This document shows, piece after piece, positions 1 to 7,882 of a DNA stretch of 54,824 nt. Positions within the stretch are counted from its first letter, which is position 1. The number at the start of each line of letters is the position of its first letter. The translations under genes and the position numbers were made by a program. The stretch spans positions 1-54,824 of the forward strand of contig JAYZDS010000001.1 in assembly GCA_036337715.1 (NCBI GenBank), in the 5' to 3' direction. The DNA comes from JAURNZ01 sp036337715 (GTDB taxonomy: Bacteria > Pseudomonadota > Gammaproteobacteria > Comchoanobacterales > Comchoanobacteraceae). The notes beneath the pieces were generated by a model, which was not told the DNA's origin, searched no databases, and was given only the letters and a program-made list of their open reading frames with translations.

Positions 1-184
1 CAAGCCTGTCTTCATGATAATGAATAGCTTATAGATCGTGATATTTCACACACTCCATAACCTAACAAAAATAAATATAGATTTTTTTTATTTATATCAC
101 TATTTATTTTTAATATGACAACTTTTACAGTCAAGTTTGAAAATATAAACTATAATTAAATTACAATAATCTAGGAGAATAATT

Positions 185-652
185 ATGAATATAAATAAAC
201 TTCAACATTATGCATTTGGGTTAGCCATGCTGACATCAGTGACATGGGCCGATAGGGCAGATTACGATAGTGCAAGAGATCTAGCCATCAATGCAGAAAA
301 AGCTATAAGTGATCAGGGTACAGATGTATACACATCGATTAATGATAGAAAAGATGGTTTTTTTGATACCGATACTAAACTTTATGTATTTGTTATAGAT
401 GCTGACGACAAAGTAATTGCAAATGGTGGCAGTAAGGACTCAATTGGAAAGGATGTTAAAGATATTAAAATAGATGGTGGTGGAACTTTAGCAGATAGAA
501 TCGATGACATTAAAAAAACACCTGAGGAACAAGGTTGGGTAAGTTATTCATGGGAACCAGCAGACTCGGATAAAACAATGTCTAAGCATTCATACCTAAT
601 TTATAATAAAAAGTATGATGTTGTTGTTGGCTCTGGCGCATACAAGCAATAA
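185..652 (+). CDS. exported single-Cache-domain protein (copy 1)
   Basis: A 155-residue protein. An N-terminal hydrophobic stretch (about residues 9-21, ending TWA before DRAD) looks like a signal peptide, so the rest should be periplasmic or secreted. The mature part has the small single-Cache pattern: DARDLAI-like helix near the start, FxDxxTKLYVFVIDADDKV around residues 59-77, SIGKDVKD, GWVSYSW near 118-124 and a VVGSGAY end. Such domains usually form the ligand-binding part of chemoreceptors and kinases. Here the domain stands alone with no transmembrane output module, so its role is unknown; it may be a soluble binding protein. An AGGAG lies 7 nt before the ATG and fixes the start. The upstream 184 bases are very AT-rich with no other gene and no well-spaced promoter. 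A paralogue follows at 756. Confidence 0.75.
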   Translation: MNINKLQHYAFGLAMLTSVTWADRADYDSARDLAINAEKAISDQGTDVYTSINDRKDGFFDTDTKLYVFVIDADDKVIANGGSKDSIGKDVKDIKIDGGGTLADRIDDIKKTPEEQGWVSYSWEPADSDKTMSKHSYLIYNKKYDVVVGSGAYKQ

Positions 653-665
653 TATCTATATAGAA

Positions 666-727
666 GCTTATTTACTAAATAAGCACATCGTTAACGGTTA
701 GACATAAATACAATGTTATGTCTAACC
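666..727. other. two adjacent hairpins between the Cache genes
   Basis: Two perfect inverted repeats lie side by side. Arms of 8 bp at 666-673 and 677-684 enclose a 3-nt loop. Arms of 12 bp at 696-707 and 716-727 enclose an 8-nt loop. Neither is followed by a T-tract, so a classical intrinsic terminator is not supported. They could stabilise the mRNA end of copy 1, attenuate read-through into copy 2, or be an operator. Confidence 0.55.
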
Positions 728-755
728 ATTCTTAGAAATAAACCCGTAAGATCGT

Positions 756-1238
756 GTGACTACTAAAAAGAAACTAAAAGAAAATTATATTAAAATGACT
801 GTGTTAACAATTGCTCTTGGGTCAACGACATTCGCTGATGCAAACGTTTTTAATGATGCAAGAGATATGACCATCAAAGCAAACGCATACTTGAATGACA
901 ATGGACGCGACGTTGCATTTAAGACTTTTAATGATAGAGATGAGGGATTTTATGACGAAAAAGAAAACCTTTATGTCTTCGTACTAGATCTTAATGGAAA
1001 CATTCTTGCAAGTGGTGAAAAAGACAGTATTGGAATGAATATATCTAAAGAAAAAACCATATATAACAATACAAGAGGCTATCGAATCAAACAAATAAAT
1101 GAATCCGTTCAGAAACAAGGTTGGATGTCATACTCCTGGGATCCATTAGATTCAGAAACTAAACTACCCAAATCTTCATATCTAATTATTAAAGATAAAA
1201 CAGGTTTAATTGTTGGTGTTGGTGCATATGAACAATAA
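756..1238 (+). CDS. exported single-Cache-domain protein (copy 2)
   Basis: A 160-residue paralogue of the preceding gene, sharing FNDxxEGFYD, LYVFVLDLNGNI, KDSIGMNIS, QGWMSYSWDP, KSSYLI and a VGVGAYEQ end. The GTG at 756 is preferred: it gives a Lys-rich n-region (TTKKKLKENYIK), then a hydrophobic core and an FADA-type cleavage region. The internal ATG at 795 would remove the positive charges. No strong Shine-Dalgarno is seen for either start. Copy 1 to copy 2 divergence is substantial, so the duplication is not recent. The ligand is unknown. Standalone Cache proteins with this GWxSYxW pattern occur widely in proteobacteria (family knowledge), but a defined function is not established. Confidence 0.72.
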   Translation: MTTKKKLKENYIKMTVLTIALGSTTFADANVFNDARDMTIKANAYLNDNGRDVAFKTFNDRDEGFYDEKENLYVFVLDLNGNILASGEKDSIGMNISKEKTIYNNTRGYRIKQINESVQKQGWMSYSWDPLDSETKLPKSSYLIIKDKTGLIVGVGAYEQ

Positions 1239-1254
1239 ATCATAAAGACTTAAT

Positions 1255-1309
1255 TTGTATTAGTTTCATGATGAAGCATTATGTTTGAGTTTTAATACAA
1301 GCACTCAAA
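1255..1309. other. weak overlapping inverted repeats in gene-free gap
   Basis: The roughly 200-base gap between copy 2 and tRNA-Ser holds no ORF. Two mutually exclusive stems are visible: 8-bp arms at 1255-1262/1293-1300 and 7-bp arms at 1284-1290/1303-1309. There is no T-run. They may mark transcript ends of the converging units, but support is weak. Confidence 0.3.
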
Positions 1310-1439
1310 TATATAATTTACAAATACTGGCCTAAAGACTTTATCCCCTACTACCTAAATGTCTAGTTACACTTAGATGAAGGGCTTGAATGTTATTGTA
1401 AGTATAAGCTAGATCCAATGCCAACTTTACATATCAATG

Positions 1440-1529
1440 TGGCGGAGAGAGAGGGATTCGAACCCTCGATGAGGTTGCCCCCATACTCCCTTAGCAGGGG
1501 AGCGCCTTAAGCCGCTCGGCCATCTCTCC
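1440..1529 (-). tRNA. tRNA-Ser(GCT), copy 1
   Basis: Read on the minus strand, the acceptor GGAGAGA pairs with TCTCTCC. The discriminator G and an encoded CCA follow (1440-1442). The anticodon loop CTGCTAA gives GCT, reading AGC/AGU. A long variable arm and the GGTTCGAATCC T-loop fit class II tRNA-Ser. It begins only 2 nt after the lpxK stop codon, so it is probably co-transcribed with lpxK or expressed from a promoter inside it. A second, diverged tRNA-Ser with the same anticodon lies at 54673-54764. Confidence 0.95.
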
Positions 1530-1531
1530 AT

Positions 1532-2524
1532 TTAAGCGTCTATAGTATCACTTTCAGTAATTTGCTTCAATAGATTATGCAATGTCAATTTAAAGGTTTC
1601 ATTTGGCTTAAATACTGTTTGACATACATATACATGCTCAAGGTCGAATGTTTTTAATTTTACAGCATCTTTTTCAGTTACAATAACCACATCAAATTGA
1701 TTTAAAAAAGCGATGTCTTTTTTCCTAAAAATATGGTGGTCTGCTAACGCTTGATAGGTGCCTTTTATATTTAATTGCCTTATAGCCTGAAAGAATGCAA
1801 ATGGATAACCAATACCAGTTGTAACCAATACTTTTTTATTATCAAAATAGCTCGGTAGCATCGCTTGTTTTGTCTTTTGTGATATGATGTTATCCAATGT
1901 TAGGCAATACCCTGGTATGTTTTCGTTAACCCCATCTCTTTCTACTACTTGGTCAACATATTTAGCCCATTTTAGAGACGAACGTAATGGCCCCCTTGGC
2001 AATAAATAACCATTCCCAAAACCTCGCTCACCATGCACAACTAGCCAATTCATTGATCGCTCAAAAGTCGCATCTTGAAGCCCATCATCAGCAATGATTA
2101 AATCATATTTATCCTGAAGATCAAAACAATCACTTCGGTTTTTTGCAATACATAAAACGTCAGCCTTAGTTTGAGCTTTGATTAAACATGGTTCGTCACC
2201 AAAAATCAATGGATCAGGATTGTTGCCTATTAAACGACTCTGACTGAATGTTTTTTTGGTTTTATATGGTTTTACTACAATCAAGACGCGTAAACCAATT
2301 ACAGAAGCTTGATTAGCGATATGAATGACCAAAGGGGTTTTCCCAGCCCCACCTACTGTAAAATTTCCGATGATCCATACATGTTTTTTTAAAATAGAGG
2401 TACGTCGTATTTGACCAGAATTTGTATAACAACGATACACCCAACTCAATGGCAACATGAAGTGACATAATCGTCCTTGGTTATACCATTGATTGGTTAT
2501 CCAGCTTTCAAGCTTTGATCTCAT
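1532..2524 (-). CDS. lpxK: tetraacyldisaccharide 4'-kinase
   Basis: LpxK phosphorylates the 4' position of the lipid A disaccharide on the inner face of the inner membrane. Visible signatures are the P-loop GNFTVGGAGKTP (about residues 53-64), DEP, the ADDGLQ catalytic region and GNGYLLPRGPLRS. The length, about 330 residues, matches the family. The reading frame is open to a TTG at 2536, but the ATG at 2524 is the more likely start. Neither has a well-spaced Shine-Dalgarno, although a GGAG sits just before this ATG. It overlaps the 3' end of msbA by 17 bases, so translation is probably coupled. The msbA-lpxK pairing is the classical gammaproteobacterial order: the flippase and the kinase act one after the other on lipid A. 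Confidence 0.94.
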   Translation of the reverse strand: MRSKLESWITNQWYNQGRLCHFMLPLSWVYRCYTNSGQIRRTSILKKHVWIIGNFTVGGAGKTPLVIHIANQASVIGLRVLIVVKPYKTKKTFSQSRLIGNNPDPLIFGDEPCLIKAQTKADVLCIAKNRSDCFDLQDKYDLIIADDGLQDATFERSMNWLVVHGERGFGNGYLLPRGPLRSSLKWAKYVDQVVERDGVNENIPGYCLTLDNIISQKTKQAMLPSYFDNKKVLVTTGIGYPFAFFQAIRQLNIKGTYQALADHHIFRKKDIAFLNQFDVVIVTEKDAVKLKTFDLEHVYVCQTVFKPNETFKLTLHNLLKQITESDTIDA

Positions 2525-4211
2525 GCTCCAAACCAATTAACTGTTTAAAACGGCTATCTTTTTTTGTTAGCGAATCAAATGAACCAGTTTCAATCACCTT
2601 ACCATCATCAATAACAACTATCTGTTTGGCAAAACGCAAACCTGCTTCGCGATGAGAAGACAGCAAAATTGTTAAATGATCTAGTTCAGCAAGTCGCTCA
2701 TAAATCAATTGCTCTGTTTCATTATCAACAGCAGAGGTAGCCTCATCAATGATTAGCAAATGTGTTGCATGATAAATGGCTCTTGCCAGAACAATTCGTT
2801 GGCGCTGACCACCCGACAAATTAGTACCACCATAATCTATGATCTGATCATAACCATCGGCCATTGCATTGATGTCTTTATCAATGGCAGCGATGTGGCA
2901 TGCCCATGCTACTCGAGACATATCAATATCAGCAAAAAAAGCAACATTTTCAGCGATAGACAAATTAAACAATGGTAATGATTGGTCTACATATCCAATT
3001 TGTTTGCGCCAACTTGGAAGATATAAATCTTCGATAGGTTGGTCATTAATTAAAAAGCTTCCTTGTGAAGGCTCGATTAAACCAGCAATGAGTTGTAATA
3101 ATGTTGTCTTGCCGCTTCCGGTTTCACCAGCAAATGCAATAATACTTTTAGGTGGAACATTAAAATCACATTCAGATAAAATTTGTTTGCCATCAATCAT
3201 AACAGATACATTTTTAACTTTAATGTCAGGTGGGGTTGTTATTTCTAATGGGTCACCATCACGACGTTCATCGTCCATATCAAACCATTCAAACATGGAG
3301 TCACCTGCAGCAATTGTATTTTGTATAGAGCCATTTAGCGTACTAAGTCGTTTCATAGGTGCATAAATTCTAGAAAAGCCAAATATTAGTGCAGCAAAAT
3401 CACCTGCGGTAGTCCACTCAGGAAATACCATAACTACCCATATCAGACACGCTAAGGGTAACGTAATTAAAAAGTGAATGATCCCCGAAGACAGTGCTGA
3501 CGCCCGATTAATCTTGAGTTGATGTTGATTGTGTCTTTGAATGATATCATAAAAACGTAGGTTCATTTCCTTGTGCATATCATGCATGAAAATGGTTTTA
3601 ATGGCAGATTTAGTTTGATCCATAAAATGGGTTAATTCAGAAAGTTTATCCTGAACGGCATAAGAATGAGAACGCATGTATTTAGCAACAAATTGCATCA
3701 AATAAAAAATCACAACAAACGTCACTAAAACCAACATGGTTAGATAAAAATTCATATATAACAGGGCACCTAAAATACTAATAGTAATGAGACCTTCCTG
3801 CAAAACTGATTTAGAAATTGTTAAAATACCACTACCTAATAGCTCAGATTGATATAACAATTTAGTAGTCAAATCACCCAGTTGATGTTTATGAATGTCA
3901 CTCATTTTGACCGATAATATTTTTTGATAGAGCAATCTTCTAACATCGATGACAATTTTTCGACCAAAATCAAATAGCTTGATCTCACCAAGATAGTTAA
4001 AAACTGATCTTAAAGTCGCCATTGATAATAATATAAAAATGATTACAAAAGGCGTGAATTGAGGGGATAAATGATAATTATCTGCACATTGTTTAATAAA
4101 ATATAGAAAAGTCACATCTAATATGCTTGCAAAAACACTGACGATGATTGCAACCAAAAATATAGAAAAATGTTTTCTAGAAAACGATAATAACCGCTTT
4201 AGTACATTCAT
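2508..4211 (-). CDS. msbA: lipid A export ABC transporter MsbA
   Basis: A 567-residue half-transporter with about six membrane segments in residues 15-300 and a C-terminal ATPase. The Walker A is GETGSGKTT (362-370), the ABC signature is LSGGQ (465-469), the Walker B is LLIIDE (485-490), and a conserved SSHR H-loop follows. MsbA works as a homodimer that flips lipid A-core from the inner to the outer leaflet of the inner membrane. Its ATG overlaps the secB stop as ATGA. The following lpxK supports MsbA over another ABC exporter. The family is usually 570-590 residues, so this is complete. Confidence 0.93.
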   Translation of the reverse strand: MNVLKRLLSFSRKHFSIFLVAIIVSVFASILDVTFLYFIKQCADNYHLSPQFTPFVIIFILLSMATLRSVFNYLGEIKLFDFGRKIVIDVRRLLYQKILSVKMSDIHKHQLGDLTTKLLYQSELLGSGILTISKSVLQEGLITISILGALLYMNFYLTMLVLVTFVVIFYLMQFVAKYMRSHSYAVQDKLSELTHFMDQTKSAIKTIFMHDMHKEMNLRFYDIIQRHNQHQLKINRASALSSGIIHFLITLPLACLIWVVMVFPEWTTAGDFAALIFGFSRIYAPMKRLSTLNGSIQNTIAAGDSMFEWFDMDDERRDGDPLEITTPPDIKVKNVSVMIDGKQILSECDFNVPPKSIIAFAGETGSGKTTLLQLIAGLIEPSQGSFLINDQPIEDLYLPSWRKQIGYVDQSLPLFNLSIAENVAFFADIDMSRVAWACHIAAIDKDINAMADGYDQIIDYGGTNLSGGQRQRIVLARAIYHATHLLIIDEATSAVDNETEQLIYERLAELDHLTILLSSHREAGLRFAKQIVVIDDGKVIETGSFDSLTKKDSRFKQLIGLEHEIKA

Positions 4212-4651
4212 GAAGCCTTTTTCTTATCAAGCATCTCAACATATCGAGCATCAAAGTCAACTGGACTCAAATGAAGTGCTGGATAACCACCCTTCACTAC
4301 ACATGATGCAACTGATTCTCTTAGGTATGGAAACAAAATATTTGGACAAAAGCTATTTAATAATTGACCCATTTGCTTTTCATCAAAACCACCTAATTTA
4401 AAAAGCCCTGCTTGTTCAATTTCAACAACAAACACAGTCTTCTCTTCAACAGACACCGATACCTTCATTTTAATTGATATTTCGTAAAAGTCTTCATCTA
4501 CTTTGTTGAATGTGTTATCTAAATTGGCAGATACATTGGGTCTCCAATCAGCTTTTAATTGATATAGTGGTAAGATTGCTTCAAAAGACAAATCTTTTAT
4601 ATATATTTGATTTATTCCGAACTCTTGATTTGGTTTATTTTCTTCTGACAT
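4208..4651 (-). CDS. secB: protein-export chaperone SecB
   Basis: A 147-residue protein with the SecB pattern: FGINQIYIKDLSFE at the N-terminus, QAGLFKLGGF in the middle, then NILFPYLRE and a C-terminal LSPVDFDARY that corresponds to the conserved L-x-P-V-N-F-D-x-L segment. SecB is a tetrameric cytosolic chaperone that keeps preproteins unfolded and delivers them to SecA. A GGAG lies 6 nt before the ATG. The yibN-grxC-secB order is the same as in enteric bacteria. SecB is largely proteobacterial, which supports the taxonomic reading. Confidence 0.96.
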   Translation of the reverse strand: MSEENKPNQEFGINQIYIKDLSFEAILPLYQLKADWRPNVSANLDNTFNKVDEDFYEISIKMKVSVSVEEKTVFVVEIEQAGLFKLGGFDEKQMGQLLNSFCPNILFPYLRESVASCVVKGGYPALHLSPVDFDARYVEMLDKKKAS

Positions 4652-4660
4652 GTCAGTCTC

Positions 4661-4906
4661 CTATTTAAGTAAATCGTCTAATCTATTGGCCTCAACCAAT
4701 TGCTTCAAATCATCAAAACCACCAACGTGATGTTCATTTATAAAGATTTGCGGCACAGTTCTTCTTTGAGATCTTTCAAGCATTTCGGTCATTTTAGCAG
4801 GGTCTGAGTCGACTCTGATTTCGTTATAATCAAGCCCTTTGTCTTTGAAAAGATTTTTTGCCTGATCACAGTATGGACACATTTGTGTGGTATAGATTTC
4901 AATCAT
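4661..4906 (-). CDS. grxC: glutaredoxin 3
   Basis: An 81-residue glutaredoxin with the dithiol active site CPYC (residues 10-13), the TVP cis-proline motif near 65-67 and the GGFDDL glutathione-binding segment. It reduces protein and mixed disulfides with glutathione in the cytoplasm. It sits 3 nt after the rhodanese-like gene and 9 nt before secB, in the standard gammaproteobacterial cluster. Confidence 0.95.
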   Translation of the reverse strand: MIEIYTTQMCPYCDQAKNLFKDKGLDYNEIRVDSDPAKMTEMLERSQRRTVPQIFINEHHVGGFDDLKQLVEANRLDDLLK

Positions 4907-4909
4907 TTT

Positions 4910-5305
4910 TTACTCCTCTTTCTTAACGGGTAGGTGTTGAGATAACCATGCATCAAAGCCACCTTTTAAATAATGTTGGTTATCTTTTTGTGCTAATTTC
5001 ATTGATGTAGAACCTTGCTGACAAAAGTACAAATATTTTGGTTTTTTATTGGACTTAACCTTGATGGGTTTAAGCTCGCTAATATGCTTGGCACCCAAGA
5101 TTGAGCTTTGTTTGTAAAGAGCTACCGGCCTGGTATCAACCCATACAAAACCATGGTCGTTTACTTTTAAAATGGCTTCGTCACATGTCATGGCAAACTT
5201 AGTTTGACTTGATTCGAGTGACTCCAAAACCAGTATCGCTATGAGCACAACAACAATGGGTACGACCAACCACCAGTATTGGCTTAAAAATGTTAACAAA
5301 TTCAT
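4910..5305 (-). CDS. yibN: membrane-anchored rhodanese-like protein (YibN type)
   Basis: A 131-residue protein with one N-terminal membrane helix (about 10-27) and a rhodanese fold. The active-site loop is FCQQGSTS with its cysteine intact, and GGFDAWL follows near the end. It may be a sulfurtransferase or persulfide carrier at the membrane; the substrate of this family is not established here. It is first in the run towards grxC and secB. A -10 box ending 8 nt before the ATG and no Shine-Dalgarno suggest a leaderless transcript. Confidence 0.85.
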   Translation of the reverse strand: MNLLTFLSQYWWLVVPIVVVLIAILVLESLESSQTKFAMTCDEAILKVNDHGFVWVDTRPVALYKQSSILGAKHISELKPIKVKSNKKPKYLYFCQQGSTSMKLAQKDNQHYLKGGFDAWLSQHLPVKKEE

Positions 5306-5313
5306 ATTTGAAG

Positions 5314-5342
5314 ATTATACGTGATAATTATCCAAGATTGAA
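5314..5342 (-). promoter_or_regulatory. promoter for yibN-grxC-secB-msbA-lpxK
   Basis: On the minus strand: -35 TTCAAT (5342-5337), 17-bp spacer, -10 TATAAT (5319-5314). The -10 ends 8 nt before the yibN ATG at 5305, which predicts a 5' leader of about 1-2 nt. It interleaves with the divergent rmuC promoter. Confidence 0.6.
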
Positions 5343-5349
5343 GTAAATT
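5321..5349 (+). promoter_or_regulatory. promoter for rmuC
   Basis: On the plus strand: -35 GTGATA (5321-5326), 17-bp spacer, -10 TAAATT (5344-5349). It ends 7 nt before the ATG at 5357. Because it physically overlaps the yibN promoter, the two may exclude each other. Confidence 0.45.
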
Positions 5350-5356
5350 AGTGATT

Positions 5357-6436
5357 ATGATTACTTATTTACTTATCTCAATCGTCATTACTTTACAGGC
5401 CTTTGTACTATACAGACTCCAAACACAACCCAAACCACTCAATAAAGACCAAAAAGCTTTGATGTTTCAAGAGCAACTCTCACCGTTATTTAGTCAAAAT
5501 ACCAAAGAAATTAGAGATCAATTAGAATTACTAATGAGGCAACAAATCAATTTCCAAGGTGAACAATTTCAAAAAATCATGCAATTAACCGATCAACAAC
5601 TAAAACAAATATCCGGTCAGGTTGATCGAAGACTCGGTGAGGGTTTTGCAAAAACCTCAGAAGTATTTAATAACGTCATCAAAAGACTGGCAGAAATCGA
5701 TACTGCTCAAAAAAGAATCCAAGAACTTTCTTCAGATATCATATCATTAAAGGATATTTTGAATGATAAAAAAGCAAGAGGCACATTTGGCGAGATTCAA
5801 TTACATCAACTAATAAAAAATACAATTCCAGAAAAACATTTTAAACTACAAGCAACTTTGTCCAATCAAAAAAGAGCTGACTGCTTGCTTTTATTACCTG
5901 AACCTACTGGCAATATTGTGATTGATGCTAAATTCCCATTAGAAAACTATAGACGTTTACAAGAAACCCCAGATGATGCAAGATTAAAAACGCAATTTAG
6001 TCAAGACATCAAAAAACACATTAAAGACATTGCTGAAAAATATATCATCCAAGGTGAAACTGCCGAAAGTGCGATATTATTTATTCCTGCAGAATCTATA
6101 TTTGCGCAAATTCATAGCCAATTACCAGAACTGGTTGAATATTCACAGTCACAACGTATCTGGTTAACCTCACCAAGTACCTTGATGGCTATTTTAACAA
6201 CAGCCATGGCGGTCATTAAAGACGTTGAAACCAGAGAACAAGTTCATTTGATACAAAAACACATTCAAATGCTTTCAGCGGACTTTCAAAGGTTCCAAAA
6301 AAGAATGAATGACCTAGCCAGGCATGTTCAATTAGCCTATCAAGACATTGACCTAGTTCATAAATCATCAAGCAAAATTACTCAACGTTTTGAAAAAATT
6401 GAAAAAGTTGATTTTAGTTATGAAACAATTGAGTAA
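5357..6436 (+). CDS. rmuC: DNA recombination protein RmuC
   Basis: A 359-residue RmuC-family protein. An N-terminal membrane helix is followed by a coiled-coil region and the conserved core: KKARGTFGEIQL, ADCLLLLPEP, IVIDAKFPLENYRR, ILFIPAESIFAQIH and WLTSPSTLMAILTTAM. RmuC limits inversions at short inverted repeats and carries a nuclease-like fold; its biochemical activity is not settled. It is shorter than the E. coli protein, mainly in the terminal regions. The frame opens with a GTG at 5351, but the ATG at 5357 lies 7 nt after a -10 box and has no Shine-Dalgarno, which suggests leaderless translation. Confidence 0.92.
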   Translation: MITYLLISIVITLQAFVLYRLQTQPKPLNKDQKALMFQEQLSPLFSQNTKEIRDQLELLMRQQINFQGEQFQKIMQLTDQQLKQISGQVDRRLGEGFAKTSEVFNNVIKRLAEIDTAQKRIQELSSDIISLKDILNDKKARGTFGEIQLHQLIKNTIPEKHFKLQATLSNQKRADCLLLLPEPTGNIVIDAKFPLENYRRLQETPDDARLKTQFSQDIKKHIKDIAEKYIIQGETAESAILFIPAESIFAQIHSQLPELVEYSQSQRIWLTSPSTLMAILTTAMAVIKDVETREQVHLIQKHIQMLSADFQRFQKRMNDLARHVQLAYQDIDLVHKSSSKITQRFEKIEKVDFSYETIE

Positions 6437-6462
6437 TTATTAAAAAAACTAATCAAAATATG

Positions 6463-6491
6463 TTGTTTTCTTACACTCATAAGAGTAGAAT
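6463..6491 (+). promoter_or_regulatory. promoter for the NLS-motif protein
   Basis: -35 TTGTTT (6463-6468), 17-bp spacer, -10 TAGAAT (6486-6491). The predicted start near 6498 leaves a leader of only about 5 nt before the ATG at 6503. An independent promoter here would separate this gene from rmuC. Confidence 0.5.
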
Positions 6492-6502
6492 CTTCAAAAG
6501 AT

Positions 6503-7882
6503 ATGGCTAATAACCCACACATAATAGAGTTTGATGATTCAGCATACAATGCGCAACAGTGTAGTGAATTGCTTGCAAACAATGACACCGATGAAGAAAC
6601 ATCATCGACTGTTGAAATGACTTTTGATCTTGAAAATGAACCAAATAATGACATAGACGATTCAATGTCAATTAATAGCTTGCTTTTCCAAAATAGTGAC
6701 ACAGATAATGAAATCATTGAGGAACCTGATGCATTTAATCATTATCCTTTTACTTCTCATTTAAATACATTTGGCATTGATCATGAAAATGAAACAGGGA
6801 TAAATTTCTTGTATGATATGAGGCGTGTTCAAAACCCGTTATATACCAGTAAATACCTTAGCACTTTGGCCGATGTCAAATATGGGTTATTATTTAGAAC
6901 ATTTTTTTCTGGTGATGTGAGTGTAGATAATGGTGTCAATTTGATTTCATATCTAGATTTAACCTGTCATAGACAACTTATTAATGCGTTAAATTTATCA
7001 CAAAAAAAGAATGAAGCGATTATTGCTCCTTACAAAGATAACATCGAAAAATTATTCTCAGATTTATTTATAAATTTAAATAAATTTATAGGGCGTTCTG
7101 ATGTTTGTTTGGAACAATTCTGGTCTATCAGTTTCGTAATCATTAATGAGGCAATCAAACTTGAACTCCATGCTACTATAGATCGCTTTTTTGAATTTAT
7201 ACCCAAAGTAACGAGTTCAAACACTGATAATAAATATAAAGAACAAACCATCAAATATATTATTTCAAATAAACAATTAATTAAACATTTACCAGTCGTA
7301 GTAAATTACTTAAAAAGAAAACCTTCTGAGTTAGCTAGTTTTATTCAAAAACACTATATTTTATTGAATATCGCTGAAAAGAAAATAAAAAAAGAAAAAT
7401 ATTTCCAATGGTCTGAAGTAGACGGAGTATTTCATCAGATTTTTTACGCCATTGGACATAGTCGCGCTTTGACGCATGCCGATAAAATTGAAGAAAAAAA
7501 AGAAATTAAAAAAATAAATTTTTATAGCAAAGCCAGTAGTATCTTTGCCCAATATTATTCAGATGTATCTCATAAAGACGTATGTAATAAAAAAGCATTA
7601 GATAAAAAAAGAAAAGCTGAGATATATCAAACGCCTGAAACTAAAAAACAAAAAAATTATCCTCAATTTGTTACACCCGAAGAAAAAAATTGTCAAACAA
7701 CCATCTATGATATGAATGTTTGCGAAGATGACAATGAGATTGTTGGTTTGGTTACACCAATATGCGACAAACATACTTATAAAAATCTTTTTGGCGAACT
7801 CAATATGACTAATTGTTTATTTCAAAGATGTGATTTAGTCACCCCTGAGAATATAGATGATGATATTCAACTTGATTTATAA
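6503..7882 (+). CDS. unknown protein with bipartite NLS-like motif and Thr-Pro tail; effector candidate
   Basis: A 459-residue protein of no family I recognise. Residues 1-75 are acidic and Ser/Asp-rich. Residues 100-350 look helical and globular. The tail from about 360 is different: it has KKRK (368-371), nine residues, then KKQK (381-384), which fits a eukaryotic bipartite nuclear localisation pattern, plus KKALD just before. Four Thr-Pro sites cluster there (377, 391, 418, 447), three within hydrophobic-V-T-P contexts (FVTPEE, LVTPI, LVTPEN). There is no signal peptide or membrane helix. A secreted effector acting in a host nucleus would explain these features, but that is inference; Lys-rich tails also occur by chance in AT-rich genomes. 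Its last 44 bases overlap the 3' end of aapP on the other strand. Confidence 0.6.
   Translation: MANNPHIIEFDDSAYNAQQCSELLANNDTDEETSSTVEMTFDLENEPNNDIDDSMSINSLLFQNSDTDNEIIEEPDAFNHYPFTSHLNTFGIDHENETGINFLYDMRRVQNPLYTSKYLSTLADVKYGLLFRTFFSGDVSVDNGVNLISYLDLTCHRQLINALNLSQKKNEAIIAPYKDNIEKLFSDLFINLNKFIGRSDVCLEQFWSISFVIINEAIKLELHATIDRFFEFIPKVTSSNTDNKYKEQTIKYIISNKQLIKHLPVVVNYLKRKPSELASFIQKHYILLNIAEKKIKKEKYFQWSEVDGVFHQIFYAIGHSRALTHADKIEEKKEIKKINFYSKASSIFAQYYSDVSHKDVCNKKALDKKRKAEIYQTPETKKQKNYPQFVTPEEKNCQTTIYDMNVCEDDNEIVGLVTPICDKHTYKNLFGELNMTNCLFQRCDLVTPENIDDDIQLDL

Noticed and set aside
2869..3366. 165-residue plus-strand ORF opposite msbA
   Set aside because: It is antisense to the conserved msbA ATPase domain, has no Shine-Dalgarno and gives no protein-like pattern; a shadow of the real gene.
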